Assembly (NCBI RefSeq): GCF_050122995.1 | Contig: NZ_JBNLIA010000003.1 | Location: forward strand, 186,001-250,000 | DNA from: Haloparvum alkalitolerans | Lineage (GTDB): Archaea > Halobacteriota > Halobacteria > Halobacteriales > Haloferacaceae | Direction: 5' to 3' | DNA length: 64,000 nucleotides | Shown: one piece after another, positions 16,723-25,324 of the stretch | How positions within the stretch are numbered: the stretch's first letter is position 1 | Layout of the letters: each line of letters begins with the position of its first letter | Notes under the pieces: generated by a model | Databases searched by the model: none | Seen by the model: the letters and a program-made list of their open reading frames with translations, nothing else | Told to the model about the DNA's origin: nothing | Position numbers and translations under genes: made by a program

Positions 16723-18012
16723 TCAGACGTCCGTTTCTCCCTCCCCGTTCTCCGCCCCGGCAATCGCCTCGTCGCTCCGGGTGATGCGCACGCGCTTGAT
16801 CCGCGTGCCGGTCGCCTCGACCACCTCCAGCGTGGTCGCGCCGAGTTCGACGCGGTCGCCCGCCTCGGCGAGGCGGCCGAGGTGGGCGTGGATCAGCCCG
16901 CCGACGGTCTCGACCCCGCTCTCGGCGGGCAGGTCGGTGTCGAGCGTCTCGTTGACGTGCGCGACGGTCGCCCAGCCGCGGACGACCGCGACGCCGCCCT
17001 CGCCGACGCGGACCGCCTGCGTCTCCCCCCGCCCGACGATCTCGCCGACGACCTCCTCCAGAACGTCCTCCAGCGTCACCAGTCCGGTGACCGCTCCGAA
17101 CTCGTCGACCGCGAGCATCAGCCCCGCGCCCGTCGCGCGGAACTCCGCGAGCAGCTCGTCCACGGGCTTCGTCTCCGGGACGAAGTGCGGCTCGTGGACG
17201 GCGGCCGACAGCTCGTCGCCGGCGTCCCGGGCGGCGATGGCGTCCCGGACGTCCACGACGCCCACCACGTCGTCGCGGTTCTCGCCGTAGACCGGGAGCC
17301 GGACGACCCCCTCTCGGACGGCCGCATCGACCGCCTCGGCCGGCGAGCTGGTCGCCGGGAGCGAAACCATGTCCGTCCGCGGGACCATGATCTCTCGGAC
17401 GCGCGTCCGTTCGAGGTCGAGCACGCCGCGGATCATCGCCCCCTCGGCGGGGTCGAGGGCTCCGGCCTCCTGTCCGGAGACCACGAGCGTCTCGATCTCC
17501 TCGCGGGTGACGTACGACTCGATCTCGCCCTCGCCGCCCGTGAGTCGGTTCACGGCCGCGGTCGTCACCTCGAAGATGTAGAGTACGGGCCTGATGACGC
17601 GCTGGACGGCTCGGACGGGGCGGGCGACCCGGAGGGCGTGGCGCTCGGCGTTGGCGACCGCGTACGACTTCGGCGCGATCTCGCCGAAGACGATGACGAA
17701 GAAGCTCGTGACGACGGTCGACCCCGTCGCCGCCTGCGAGGCGGGGAGGTACTGGACGAGCACCGCGGTCGCGACCGAGGCCGCGGCGATGTTGGCGACG
17801 TTGTTGCTCACGAGCACGGTCACGAGGAAGCGGTGGGGGTCCCCCCGGAGCGCCGACAGCGCCGCCGCGCCCGGCACGTCCGACGCAACGACCGCGTCGA
17901 GGCGGTGTTTCGCAACGGAGAAGACCGCGAGTTCGCTGCTTGAGAAGAAGGCGCTGATCGCGGTCAACAACACGATGGCCGCGATCCCGATCAGGGTGAC
18001 AGTGAGACTCAT
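16723..18012 (-). CDS. CNNM/CorC family membrane protein with CBS pair
   Basis: A 429-residue protein related to bacterial CorC/HlyC and animal CNNM magnesium transport proteins. Residues 1-190 form the DUF21 (CNNM) transmembrane domain with FFSSSELAVFSV and VFGEIAPKSYA, both strongly conserved. Residues about 195-330 are two CBS domains (IMVPRTDM, VVGVVDVRDA, LVTLEDVLEEVVGEI) and the C-terminus is a CorC_HlyC domain. Na+/Mg2+ exchange is inferred from the family. The start at 18012 begins directly with the first membrane helix; a longer start at 18048 is possible. Confidence 0.9.
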   Translation of the reverse strand: MSLTVTLIGIAAIVLLTAISAFFSSSELAVFSVAKHRLDAVVASDVPGAAALSALRGDPHRFLVTVLVSNNVANIAAASVATAVLVQYLPASQAATGSTVVTSFFVIVFGEIAPKSYAVANAERHALRVARPVRAVQRVIRPVLYIFEVTTAAVNRLTGGEGEIESYVTREEIETLVVSGQEAGALDPAEGAMIRGVLDLERTRVREIMVPRTDMVSLPATSSPAEAVDAAVREGVVRLPVYGENRDDVVGVVDVRDAIAARDAGDELSAAVHEPHFVPETKPVDELLAEFRATGAGLMLAVDEFGAVTGLVTLEDVLEEVVGEIVGRGETQAVRVGEGGVAVVRGWATVAHVNETLDTDLPAESGVETVGGLIHAHLGRLAEAGDRVELGATTLEVVEATGTRIKRVRITRSDEAIAGAENGEGETDV

Positions 18013-18195
18013 GCCCGTAGTTGCACGCCGTGCGACAAAAGGGACCATCCCGAACCGGCGATCGCGGTCGGGCCGAAACCGGATCGCCGGGCCGTCGATA
18101 GTGTAGTCACGAACGCGGTGTTTCCAGTCGAAGTGAAGGGAGACGATATGCACACACGCGGATCGAACCGCCCGGCAAAACGGCGCGATGAGGAA

Positions 18196-18204
18196 AGCGT
18201 TAAC
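18196..18204 (+). promoter_or_regulatory. Promoter element of serA
   Basis: The TATA-like agcgttaac lies 25-33 bp before the ATG at 18229, preceded by a purine-rich aggaaa that resembles a BRE. Confidence 0.5.
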
Positions 18205-18228
18205 CCCGCGCCGCCGGTTGCTCGGAGT

Positions 18229-19833
18229 ATGAAGGTACTCGTGACCGACCCCATCGCCGACCCGGGGTTGGACCGACTCCGCGAGGCGGGCTACGAGGTG
18301 GAGACCGACTACGAGGTCGAAGGTGACGCGTTGCTCGACGCGGTCGCCGACGCGAACGCGCTGATCGTCCGGTCCGGAACCGACGTCTCCCGCGAGGTGT
18401 TCGAGGCCGCGGAGGACCTCGTCATCGTCGGCCGCGCCGGCATCGGCGTGGACAACATCGACATCGAGGCGGCGACCGACCACGGCGTCATCGTCGCCAA
18501 CGCGCCGGAGGGGAACGTCCGCGCGGCCGCCGAGCACACGGTCGCGATGACGTTCGCGGTCGCGCGCTCCATCCCGCAGGCGCACGGCCGCCTCGTCGAC
18601 GGCGAGTGGGCGAAAGGGGAGTACCTCGGCACCGAGGTGAACAACAAGACGCTCGCGATCATCGGCCTCGGCCGCGTCGGCCAGCAGGTCGCGAAGCGCC
18701 TCGACTCGCTCGGGATGGATCTCGTCGTCTACGACCCCTACATCTCCGAGGAGCGCGCCGCGCGGCTCGGCGCCGAACTGGAGGAGGACCTCCACGCGGC
18801 GCTCGGCCGCGCCGACTTCGCAACGATCCACACCCCGCTGCTGCCCGAGACCGAGGGGATGATCGGCGAGGAGGAGCTCGCCCAGCTCGAGGGCGGCTAC
18901 CTGATCAACTGCGCGCGCGGCGGCATCGTCGACGAGGACGCGCTCGCGGCGGCGGTCGACGACGGGACGCTCGCGGGCGCCGCGCTCGACTCCTTCGCGG
19001 AGGAGCCGCTCGACCCCGACTCGCCGCTGCTCGACGTGGACGAGGTCGTCGTCACGCCGCACCTCGGCGCCTCGACCGAGGCGGCCCAGGAGAACGTCGC
19101 CACCGACACCGCCGACGCCGTCATCGCCGCGTTCCGCGACGAGCCGGTGATCAACGCGCTGAACGCGCCCTCCGTCGACGAGACCGCCTTCCCGCGCATC
19201 AAGCCCTACATCGACGTGGCCGAGACCGCGGGGAAGGTCGCCGCACAGCTGCTCGACGGCCGCGTCTCCTCCATCGAGGTCACCTACGAGGGCGACATCG
19301 CCGAGGAGGACGTGGAACTCGTCACCGCCAGCGCGCTGAAGGGCGTCTTCGAGCCGCTGGAGTGGCAGGTCAACGCGGTCAACGCCCCCCAGCTCGCGGA
19401 GGACCGCGGCATCGAGGTGACGGAGTCGAAGACGCGCCAGACCGAGGACTTCCAGAGCCTCGTCCGCGTCGCGGTGAGCGCGAACGGCGAGACGCTCGCG
19501 GTCGAGGGGACGCTGTTCGCGGGCGAGGACCCGCGCATCGTCCGCATCGACGGCTTCCGCGTCGACGCGGTGCCGTACGGCCACATGCTCGTCGCGCGCA
19601 ACGTCGACGAGCCGGGCGTCATCGGCCTCATCGGCACCGTCCTCGGCGACCACGGCGTGAACATCGCAGGGATGTACAACGCCCGCGAGGTCCACGGCGG
19701 CGAGGCGATCACCGTCTACAACCTCGACTCCGACGTGCCGGACGACGCGGTCGCCGACCTGCTCGCGGACGACCGGATCGTCGAGGTGACCGAGATCGTC
19801 CTCGACGAGCCGAACGGTCGCTCCGAGGAGTAG
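18229..19833 (+). CDS. serA: D-3-phosphoglycerate dehydrogenase
   Basis: Oxidises 3-phosphoglycerate to 3-phosphohydroxypyruvate, the first step of serine synthesis. The 534-residue protein is the long form: substrate and NAD domains (residues 1-315, with GLGRVG at 146-151, NCARGGIVDE and the catalytic His in TPHLGAST), then the intervening ASB domain (about 320-450) and a C-terminal ACT domain (about 455-527, HMLVARNVDEPGVIG), which usually mediates serine feedback. The ATG at 18229 is chosen because MKVLVTDPI is the family N-terminus and a TATA box lies 25-33 bp upstream. Confidence 0.97.
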   Translation: MKVLVTDPIADPGLDRLREAGYEVETDYEVEGDALLDAVADANALIVRSGTDVSREVFEAAEDLVIVGRAGIGVDNIDIEAATDHGVIVANAPEGNVRAAAEHTVAMTFAVARSIPQAHGRLVDGEWAKGEYLGTEVNNKTLAIIGLGRVGQQVAKRLDSLGMDLVVYDPYISEERAARLGAELEEDLHAALGRADFATIHTPLLPETEGMIGEEELAQLEGGYLINCARGGIVDEDALAAAVDDGTLAGAALDSFAEEPLDPDSPLLDVDEVVVTPHLGASTEAAQENVATDTADAVIAAFRDEPVINALNAPSVDETAFPRIKPYIDVAETAGKVAAQLLDGRVSSIEVTYEGDIAEEDVELVTASALKGVFEPLEWQVNAVNAPQLAEDRGIEVTESKTRQTEDFQSLVRVAVSANGETLAVEGTLFAGEDPRIVRIDGFRVDAVPYGHMLVARNVDEPGVIGLIGTVLGDHGVNIAGMYNAREVHGGEAITVYNLDSDVPDDAVADLLADDRIVEVTEIVLDEPNGRSEE

Positions 19834-19870
19834 CGCGGACGTCTCTGCCGGCCCTGCGGCCGGCCGCTTT

Positions 19871-20425
19871 TCACAACTCGAACCGCGCGACGGTCTCGTA
19901 CTCCGGCCCCTCGTGGGTGAGATGGGAGGCTTTCAGCCGCAGCTCCGTCGCCTCGAACCGCCCCACGTCCGGGGTCGTCTCGCGGACGGCCTCCTGAACC
20001 AGTTCCTTCCCACGGGTGTCCCGCATCCGCGCGAGCGTGACGTGCGGCGTGAACGCGCGGTCGTCCGGTTCGAACCCCAGCTCCGTCGTCCGCGTCTCCA
20101 GTTCCTCGTGGAGCGCCGCGAGTTCGGCCGCGCCGTCGCCGACGCCGGCCCAGACGACGCTGATGTAGTCGAGCGAGGGGAACACGCCGAGTCCCCCGAC
20201 GCCGACCTCGAAGGACCCCACGTCTGCCGCCGCGACCGCCGCCGCGCCCGCCTCGACCACCGCATCGTACTCGTCGTCGGTCACCTCGCCCAGGAAGTCC
20301 AGCGTGACGTGGGCGTTCGCGGGGTCGACGGGGTCGAGCCCCGCGGCGTCGGCGAGCGGTTCCTGAACCTTTTCGACCGCGTCCGCGAGTTCGGGCGGCA
20401 GGTCGACCGCGAAGAACGCGCGCAT
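19871..20425 (-). CDS. thpR: RNA 2',3'-cyclic phosphodiesterase (2'-5' RNA ligase family)
   Basis: A 184-residue member of the 2H phosphoesterase superfamily. The two HxTx motifs are HVTL at 39-42 and HVTL at 128-131, which carry the catalytic histidines. Archaeal ThpR acts on 2',3'-cyclic phosphate RNA ends and in vitro ligates tRNA halves. The start MRAFFAVDLPPELA is typical. It converges with serA (37 bp gap); its upstream side is filled by the first copy of the dispersed repeat family. Confidence 0.93.
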   Translation of the reverse strand: MRAFFAVDLPPELADAVEKVQEPLADAAGLDPVDPANAHVTLDFLGEVTDDEYDAVVEAGAAAVAAADVGSFEVGVGGLGVFPSLDYISVVWAGVGDGAAELAALHEELETRTTELGFEPDDRAFTPHVTLARMRDTRGKELVQEAVRETTPDVGRFEATELRLKASHLTHEGPEYETVARFEL

Positions 20426-20463
20426 GGATCGGTCCCCGGTAGCGCCGGCGACCCGATAAAGCG

Positions 20464-20845
20464 GTCGGCGCGCGCGAGAAACGCGCGCGAGGGAGGCGGC
20501 GGCGCGGCCGCCCTGCGGTGCGGTTTCGCGGCCGCGCCGTCGCCGAGGTTGGGGAGGTGCGAGGCTGCTGTGCTGTGCGGGGCGGTCGCGGTGCTGTGCG
20601 GAGGGTGGGCTGAAAGGGGCAGCCGGCTCGATCCCGCCCGGACGACGCAAGCACCGCAGCGGGCTGTGGGGAGAGCGAGGAGCGCAGCGAGGGTCCCGCG
20701 AGCTTGCCGAGTGGGACGACGGCAGTCGCAGCCCGGCAGTCCGCTACTGCAGGCAGCCCGGACCGTCTGCCGGAACCCGGCGCGGTCGAGCCGGCTGGGG
20801 CTTTCTGAGTGTTTCCGTCCCGATCAACAGGATCCGCATCGAAAC
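20464..20845 (+). repeat. Dispersed GC-rich intergenic element, copy 1
   Basis: About 380 bp without a supported gene. In order it holds cgcgcgagggagg, a block ccgaggttggggagg and ctgaaaggggc, then an 11-bp inverted repeat agccggctcga (20621-20631) and tcgagccggct (20786-20796), and a tail ggggctttctg followed by cccgatcaacaggatc. The core between the inverted repeats is 176 nt, about 83 nt longer than in copies 2 and 3. Same orientation as copy 3. Open frames here are by-products of the high GC content. Confidence 0.8.
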
Positions 20846-20947
20846 CGCTTCGGACCGATCGGTTCACGAGGGCTAAGACGAACGCCTCGCGTTGACCGGC
20901 ATCCGCGACGTAACCCTTACCCTCCGCGACCGCCAAGTTGCGCCCAT

Positions 20948-21835
20948 ATGACCGACCAGCAGGACGACCGCCACGAGTTCTCGTCCGGACAGGGGCTCGA
21001 CGAGGACTACGAGGAGTTCACGCTCGACCCGCCGGAGCTGAAAGCCGACCCGACGAAGGAGGACCCGGTCGACACGCGCGTCATCACCGACGAGTTGGAC
21101 CGTCGCAACATCGCCAGCGACGAAGTCGACGTCGACCAGATCCTCGACGTGGGGCTGTCGTACATGGGGATCAATCGGTTCGAGGAGGCGACCTCGACGT
21201 TCGAGCGCGCCGCCATGTTCGCCGAGGACGACTCCCTCGAGGAGCAGGAGGCGTGGGTGAACAAGGGCGCCGCACACGCGGAGCTGGAGGAGTACGACCA
21301 GGCGATCGGCGCCTACGAGGAGGCGCTCCGGATCGACGACGACTCGGAGCACGCCGCGACCGCGGAGACGAACCTCGCCTACTCGCTGTGGGAGTTCGGC
21401 CGTCACGAGCAGGCGCTCGAACACGCCGAGCGCGCCGTCGAGATCGACCCCCGGTTCGCACAGGCGTGGTACAACCGGGGCTTCTTCTTGGTCGAGCGCG
21501 GTCTCGCGGAGGACGCCGTCACCTGCTTCGACAACGCGATCCGCCTCGGCCACCGGAACGCCGACGTGCTGGAGGAGAAGGCCCGCGCACTCGAGAAAGC
21601 GGGCGAGACCGAACAGGCAGAGGAGGTCGCCGAACAGGCTGAAGAGCTCCGCCAACAGCAGGAACAGGAACTCGTCGAGGAGCACGGCGGGGGCGGTCCC
21701 GGCGGTGCGCCCGGCGGAAGCGGTGCGCCCGGCGGAAGCGGTGCGCCCGGCGCCCCCCCGACGGGCGAGCCGGCGTCCGAGGAGTCCCCCTTCGACGGGC
21801 GACAGCTCGAGGGAGAGGGCCCGGAGGGGTTCTAG
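20948..21835 (+). CDS. Tetratricopeptide repeat protein
   Basis: A 295-residue soluble acidic protein. Residues about 62-190 hold three to four TPR units (for example AWVNKGAAHAELEEYDQAIG and AWYNRGFFLVERGLAEDA), then a coiled-coil-like EKA and EEVAEQAEEL stretch and a low-complexity Gly/Pro tail with GAPGGS repeats. The N-terminus (residues 1-60) is very acidic and unstructured. TPRs bind protein partners; the partner is unknown. It is followed without any gap by the DUF424 gene, so the two are co-transcribed. Confidence 0.88.
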   Translation: MTDQQDDRHEFSSGQGLDEDYEEFTLDPPELKADPTKEDPVDTRVITDELDRRNIASDEVDVDQILDVGLSYMGINRFEEATSTFERAAMFAEDDSLEEQEAWVNKGAAHAELEEYDQAIGAYEEALRIDDDSEHAATAETNLAYSLWEFGRHEQALEHAERAVEIDPRFAQAWYNRGFFLVERGLAEDAVTCFDNAIRLGHRNADVLEEKARALEKAGETEQAEEVAEQAEELRQQQEQELVEEHGGGGPGGAPGGSGAPGGSGAPGAPPTGEPASEESPFDGRQLEGEGPEGF

Positions 21836-22135
21836 GTGCTGCTCCGCGAGCGGGAGACGAACGAGGGGCTGCTCGTCTCCGTCTGCGACCCGGACTGCAT
21901 CGGCGAGACCTACGAGAACGGGCGCGCCTCCATCACCGTCGAGGAGAACTTCTACGGCGGCCCCGAGGCCGTGGAGGCGACCCGCGAGGAGGTCGTCGCC
22001 GGCCTCAAGCGCGCGCAGGTGGCGAACATCGTCGGCACCGAGGCGGTCGGCGTCGCCGTCGAGGCCGGCCTCGTCGACGAGGACGCCGTGCTGGAGTTCG
22101 GCGAGACGCGCCACGCGCAACTGCTCTGGCTGTAG
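21836..22135 (+). CDS. DUF424 family protein
   Basis: A 99-residue protein of archaeal family DUF424 (PF04242), function unknown. It begins with GTG immediately after the TAG of the TPR gene, so the pair is translationally linked. Visible family features are VSVCDPDCIGETYENG near the N-terminus with two cysteines, and ANIVGTEAVGVAVEAGL with LEFGETRHAQLLWL at the end. The fixed pairing with a TPR protein suggests a shared complex, but this is inferred from gene order alone. Confidence 0.88.
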   Translation: MLLRERETNEGLLVSVCDPDCIGETYENGRASITVEENFYGGPEAVEATREEVVAGLKRAQVANIVGTEAVGVAVEAGLVDEDAVLEFGETRHAQLLWL

Positions 22136-22162
22136 CCGCTCGGGATCCGCTTTTCGGCCCGG

Positions 22163-22828
22163 TCAGTCCGCCGGCACGCGATCGGCCAGCGATCGCACCG
22201 CCGCGGCCGCGTCGCTTTCCGGCGCCGCGTCGACGACCGGCTCCTCCTCGGTCACCGAACGCCCTACCCGCGGGTCCGCCGGAATGACGCGAACCGGCGC
22301 GCCCAGCGCGTCCGCGACGCGACCGGTCGGTACCTCGGCGGGATCGACGGCGCGGTTGACCGCCGCGGCGACGAGCCCGGCGCCCAGCTCGCGGGCGAGT
22401 TCCCGCGTCCGGATCGCGTCCGCCAGCGCGAACGCGCGCGGGGAGACGGCGAGCAGGCAGGCGTCCGCGGCCGCCAGCGGCACGCCGGCGTCCGCCCGGC
22501 GGCCGGCCGGGCAGTCCACGACGACGGTCTCGTGACGCCGTTCGACCGCGCGGAGCGCGCCCGCGAGTTCGGCGAGATCGCACGCCCGAGCGCCGGCGAA
22601 CGATCGCCCGCAGGGAACCACCGGGACCGGCCCGCCGCGAACGCACTCGATCGGGTCCGCGCGGCCGGCGAGGACGTCGTGAAGGTCCGGTCCGCTTCCC
22701 CGGCCGGTCGGGAGGTCGGCCATGCCGAGGTCGGCGTCGACGACGACGGCCGACAGCGCGGCCGCGAGGTTGTACGCCAGCGTCGTCTTGCCGACGCCCC
22801 CCTTTCCGCCCGCGACGGCGAGGATCAC
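22163..22828 (-). CDS. MinD/ParA-type ATPase
   Basis: A 221-residue P-loop ATPase with an intact deviant Walker A, GGKGGVGKTT at residues 7-16, and switch region VVVDCPAGR. It lacks an evident C-terminal membrane-targeting helix. The GTG at 22828 overlaps the TGA of the upstream 274-residue gene by 4 bp (GTGA), so the two are translationally coupled. It is the last gene of the minus-strand run that starts with mcm. A role in chromosome or protein positioning is plausible from family and context, not shown. Confidence 0.9.
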   Translation of the reverse strand: MILAVAGGKGGVGKTTLAYNLAAALSAVVVDADLGMADLPTGRGSGPDLHDVLAGRADPIECVRGGPVPVVPCGRSFAGARACDLAELAGALRAVERRHETVVVDCPAGRRADAGVPLAAADACLLAVSPRAFALADAIRTRELARELGAGLVAAAVNRAVDPAEVPTGRVADALGAPVRVIPADPRVGRSVTEEEPVVDAAPESDAAAAVRSLADRVPAD

Positions 22829-23649
22829 GCCAGCCGGTCGAACGCGTCGGTCGGTGGCTCCGCAGCCGCCGCGCGCTCCGCGAGGCTCTCGGCCCGCTCG
22901 GCAACGGTCGCCAAACGGTCCGCGTCCGACTCGACCCGAGCGACGAGGTCCGCGGCCGCCGCGGCCCCGCCGGTCGCCGCGAACACCTCCGTTGCGGTCG
23001 CCACGTCCGCGCCGTCGAGCCGCTCCGCCCGGACGACGCGCCGCTCGACAGCGTCCAGCCACGCCTCGACCGCGGCGGGCTCCGCGGGCGTGACCGCCGT
23101 CCCGTCTTCCTGTTCGTCGCCCGACCGGTCCTCGACGCTCGCGGTGGCGGAGTCGCCATCAGACTCGATCGCGGGCGCCTCTGCGGTCGATGACGCCGTT
23201 GCGGACGGCTCCGTCGCGGGCGGGGCGTTCACGGTCGGGCGAGAGTCGCACGCTTCCCTCGGCGGGCGGTGGTCACCGAGTGTCCGGATCGCCGCGGCCG
23301 GGTCGGGATCGTTCCCGGGACCATCCGTCTCCGCCTCGTCGGCACGTTCGACGCCCGCCAGTTCGACCGGCGCCCCGTCGCTCCCCGCGGCCGGCGCCGG
23401 ACAGGCGTAGCCGACCGCACGCGTCCCGCCGGCGTCGACCGCGAGCGTCGCCCCGTCCGCGTCCCAGCCCGCCTCGGGGACCCCGCCGCGACGCGGGGGA
23501 AGCACCGGCCCGTCGAGTCGGTTTTCGAGTCGGGCACGTCGGGGCACGCTCGCGTCATTGACGAGGCGGCAGGCGACGAACGCGACGCCCGCCTCGCGGC
23601 GGCGGGTCCACTGCAGGTCCATGCGCCGGAGTGGCTCGCTTTCGAACAT
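22825..23649 (-). CDS. Uncharacterised haloarchaeal protein
   Basis: A 274-residue acidic soluble protein that I cannot assign to a characterised family. The N-terminus (about 1-85) looks like a compact beta-rich domain (WTRRREAGVAFVACRLVND, then RLENRLDGPVLPPRRGG). Residues about 100-185 are low-complexity (Ala, Glu, Asp, Ser, Thr), and the C-terminus (about 185-274) is helical and coiled-coil-like. Its stop overlaps the start of the MinD/ParA ATPase by 4 bp, which makes a functional link likely. Confidence 0.75.
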   Translation of the reverse strand: MFESEPLRRMDLQWTRRREAGVAFVACRLVNDASVPRRARLENRLDGPVLPPRRGGVPEAGWDADGATLAVDAGGTRAVGYACPAPAAGSDGAPVELAGVERADEAETDGPGNDPDPAAAIRTLGDHRPPREACDSRPTVNAPPATEPSATASSTAEAPAIESDGDSATASVEDRSGDEQEDGTAVTPAEPAAVEAWLDAVERRVVRAERLDGADVATATEVFAATGGAAAAADLVARVESDADRLATVAERAESLAERAAAAEPPTDAFDRLA

Positions 23650-23705
23650 AAATGTCCGTTCGGTCGCGGCGGGGGCCAGCGGCTCTTCCCGGGACAGAGC
23701 GGCGA

Positions 23706-24596
23706 TCAGAGGCGGATCACGGGGGCGTCGAGCGTCCGAGCCGCGGCTGCGGCGTCCGCGAATCGGCGACGTTCGAGTGCGAGGACGACCGGCGCGTCGA
23801 GGTCCGCGACGCGGATCGCAGCCAGCGAGACGGTCGGGAGGTCCATCGCGGAAAGGTCCCGGTCGCGGTGGCCGGTTGGCGGGACGGACCCATCAGGACC
23901 CGGGACCGCAGCGAGCGCTTCGTCGACCGCTGGACGCACGGCGTCCGCTAACTCCCGCCGAGCAGCCCGCGCGAGGTTCCCGACCGCGTCCGCGAGTTCG
24001 AGGCGGCGCTCACGGGTATCCCGTGCCTCCCGTGCCCGCCGCCGTGCGCGTTCGAGCGCCTGGTCGGCGGCGATACGCGCCGTCTCCGCCTCCGAGAGTG
24101 CCGTCGCGGCCTCCCGAAGCGCGGCTTCCGCGTCGCCGGTGGCGGCGTCGAGGTCCCGTCTGGCGTTCACCTCGCCGCGAAGCGAGGCCACGCGCTCGCG
24201 GAGCCGCTCCTCCTCGCCCCGCGCGTCGGCGGCGCGTTCGCGAGCCTCCCGAAGGTCGACCGCCGGCTCGGGCAGCGACGCGAGTTCCGCCCTGCGCGCG
24301 GTCAGCTCCGCCTCGACCGAGGCGGTTTTGCCCCGGGAACGGGCCGCGGCGGCGAGTCGCTGGCGAGCGGTTCGACCGTCCGGTACCAGCCCGAGAGCCG
24401 CGTGCCCCGGGCCGGCGTCGGGAGCCGACACCGCGACGGGGACGCCCACACACGCGGGGTCCGCTCCCGCCTCGACGGCGCTCGCCAGCGCCTCCGCGAG
24501 CGTGGCCCGGTCGGTCGGAACCTCCCCGCGCTCCACCGCGGTCGACAGGTCCACCGCCCGTCCCGACGCCTCGACGCTTCCGACGCGTACCTCCAT
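23706..24596 (-). CDS. Uncharacterised haloarchaeal coiled-coil protein
   Basis: A 296-residue protein without a recognised family. Residues 1-95 are a mixed domain (MEVRVGSVEASGRAVDLS, later CVGVPVAVSAPDAGPGHAAL). Residues about 95-225 are a long Ala/Glu/Arg-rich heptad-like coiled coil, and the last 45 residues form a conserved-looking beta/alpha end (LAAIRVADLDAPVVLALERR). Its ATG directly follows the stop codon of the 112-residue gene with no gap, so co-translation is likely. The 56 bp to the next gene hold nothing notable. Confidence 0.75.
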   Translation of the reverse strand: MEVRVGSVEASGRAVDLSTAVERGEVPTDRATLAEALASAVEAGADPACVGVPVAVSAPDAGPGHAALGLVPDGRTARQRLAAAARSRGKTASVEAELTARRAELASLPEPAVDLREARERAADARGEEERLRERVASLRGEVNARRDLDAATGDAEAALREAATALSEAETARIAADQALERARRRAREARDTRERRLELADAVGNLARAARRELADAVRPAVDEALAAVPGPDGSVPPTGHRDRDLSAMDLPTVSLAAIRVADLDAPVVLALERRRFADAAAAARTLDAPVIRL

Positions 24597-24935
24597 CTAC
24601 AGGTCACGCCCGCGGAGCGACTCCGGATCCGGATGCTCCGTCCCGGCGGCGAACTTCGCGTACGGCGTCGACGGTTCGTCCCGTTCCGCGTACGCGGCCG
24701 CCGCCTCGCGGACCGACGCGTCCACGTCCGCGAACTCGTTGAACGGCACCGTCCGCTCGACTTGGACGTCGCCTCCATGAGCGGCCCGAAGCCGGAGCGC
24801 GAGAAACGCGCCGTAGGCGGTCGCCTCCAGCAACGCCGCGCGACCGAATCGCCGTACGACGCTGCCCTCATGACGTCGGCACGCGTTCCGGAGCGCCGTC
24901 CGTGCGTCCGGTGAATACGTCACCACCAACAACAT
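24597..24935 (-). CDS. Uncharacterised haloarchaeal protein (112 aa)
   Basis: A 112-residue protein with the N-terminus LLVVTYSPDARTALRNACRRHE, resembling a small alpha/beta fold, and the C-terminal YAKFAAGTEHPDPESLRG. No characterised family is recognised. It has its own candidate TATA box (24953-24963), and a hairpin separates it from the 102-residue gene, so expression from here down to the MinD/ParA ATPase may be partly independent of mcm. Confidence 0.75.
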   Translation of the reverse strand: MLLVVTYSPDARTALRNACRRHEGSVVRRFGRAALLEATAYGAFLALRLRAAHGGDVQVERTVPFNEFADVDASVREAAAAYAERDEPSTPYAKFAAGTEHPDPESLRGRDL

Positions 24936-24952
24936 ACCACCTTTTCCGAATG

Positions 24953-24963
24953 TTACTAAATTA
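24953..24963 (-). promoter_or_regulatory. Candidate TATA box inside the mcm-linked run
   Basis: The minus strand reads taatttagtaa 18-28 bp before the ATG at 24935, in a locally AT-rich patch unusual for this window. Confidence 0.5.
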
Positions 24964-24989
24964 AGTCTATCGGGAGAGAATATTTATCG

Positions 24990-25014
24990 GAGAGGCGAAG
25001 GGGGACCGCCTCTC
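24990..25014 (-). terminator. Hairpin after the 102-residue gene
   Basis: An 8-bp perfect inverted repeat, gagaggcg (24990-24997) and cgcctctc (25007-25014), overlaps the stop codon of the 102-residue gene. Past it, the minus strand reads the AT-rich ataaatattct. It may end or attenuate mcm read-through. Confidence 0.4.
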
Positions 25015-25321
25015 AGACACGTTCGATCTCGAAGGAGCAGTCTCCGTCCTGGGCGATCCGGTCATCGTCCGCGCCGCTCCGGATACTCGCGCGCTCACGG
25101 ACGCGCTCGCGGGCCGCCGGTTTCGAAGGGGCGACCACGACGGTCCCGTCCGCGGGCGGATCGCCGACCGCGCGGAACACGTCGCCGTCGCCGTCGAACT
25201 CCGTCGCGTATGTCCGGAGGATCGACGCCACCCGGCGCTCGGTCTCGGAGAGGTCACGCTCGCCGTCCTCGAACGACCGGATCGCGTCCTCGATGTTGCG
25301 GATGGCGGAGATGCGGTCCAT
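25013..25321 (-). CDS. Uncharacterised haloarchaeal protein (102 aa) next to mcm
   Basis: A 102-residue acidic protein, start MDRISAIRNIEDAIRSFEDG, with a helical N-terminal half and a C-terminal half with beta character (ADGTVVVAPSKPAARERV). No characterised family is recognised. Its ATG lies 3 bp after the mcm stop, so it is almost certainly translated from the mcm message. Tight coupling to the replicative helicase suggests a replication-linked role, but nothing in the sequence shows one. Confidence 0.78.
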   Translation of the reverse strand: MDRISAIRNIEDAIRSFEDGERDLSETERRVASILRTYATEFDGDGDVFRAVGDPPADGTVVVAPSKPAARERVRERASIRSGADDDRIAQDGDCSFEIERV

Positions 25322-25324
25322 CGA

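Noticed and set aside
18013..19695. Minus-strand frame that would extend the CNNM gene upstream through serA
   Set aside because: The added part is antisense to serA and has no structure of its own; the CNNM membrane domain starts at 18012.
20621..20796. Insertion sequence with terminal inverted repeats
   Set aside because: No transposase frame and no target-site duplication could be seen; the inverted repeat lies inside the element and not at its ends.
20464..20845. Proteins coded within the dispersed elements
   Set aside because: Frames are open on both strands, rich in Arg, Ser and Pro, and differ between copies, while the DNA itself is conserved; this fits an RNA or DNA element, not a gene.
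24297..24871. Extra minus-strand frames within the mcm-linked run
   Set aside because: They overlap the better-supported genes in another frame and have Arg/Ser-rich shadow composition.
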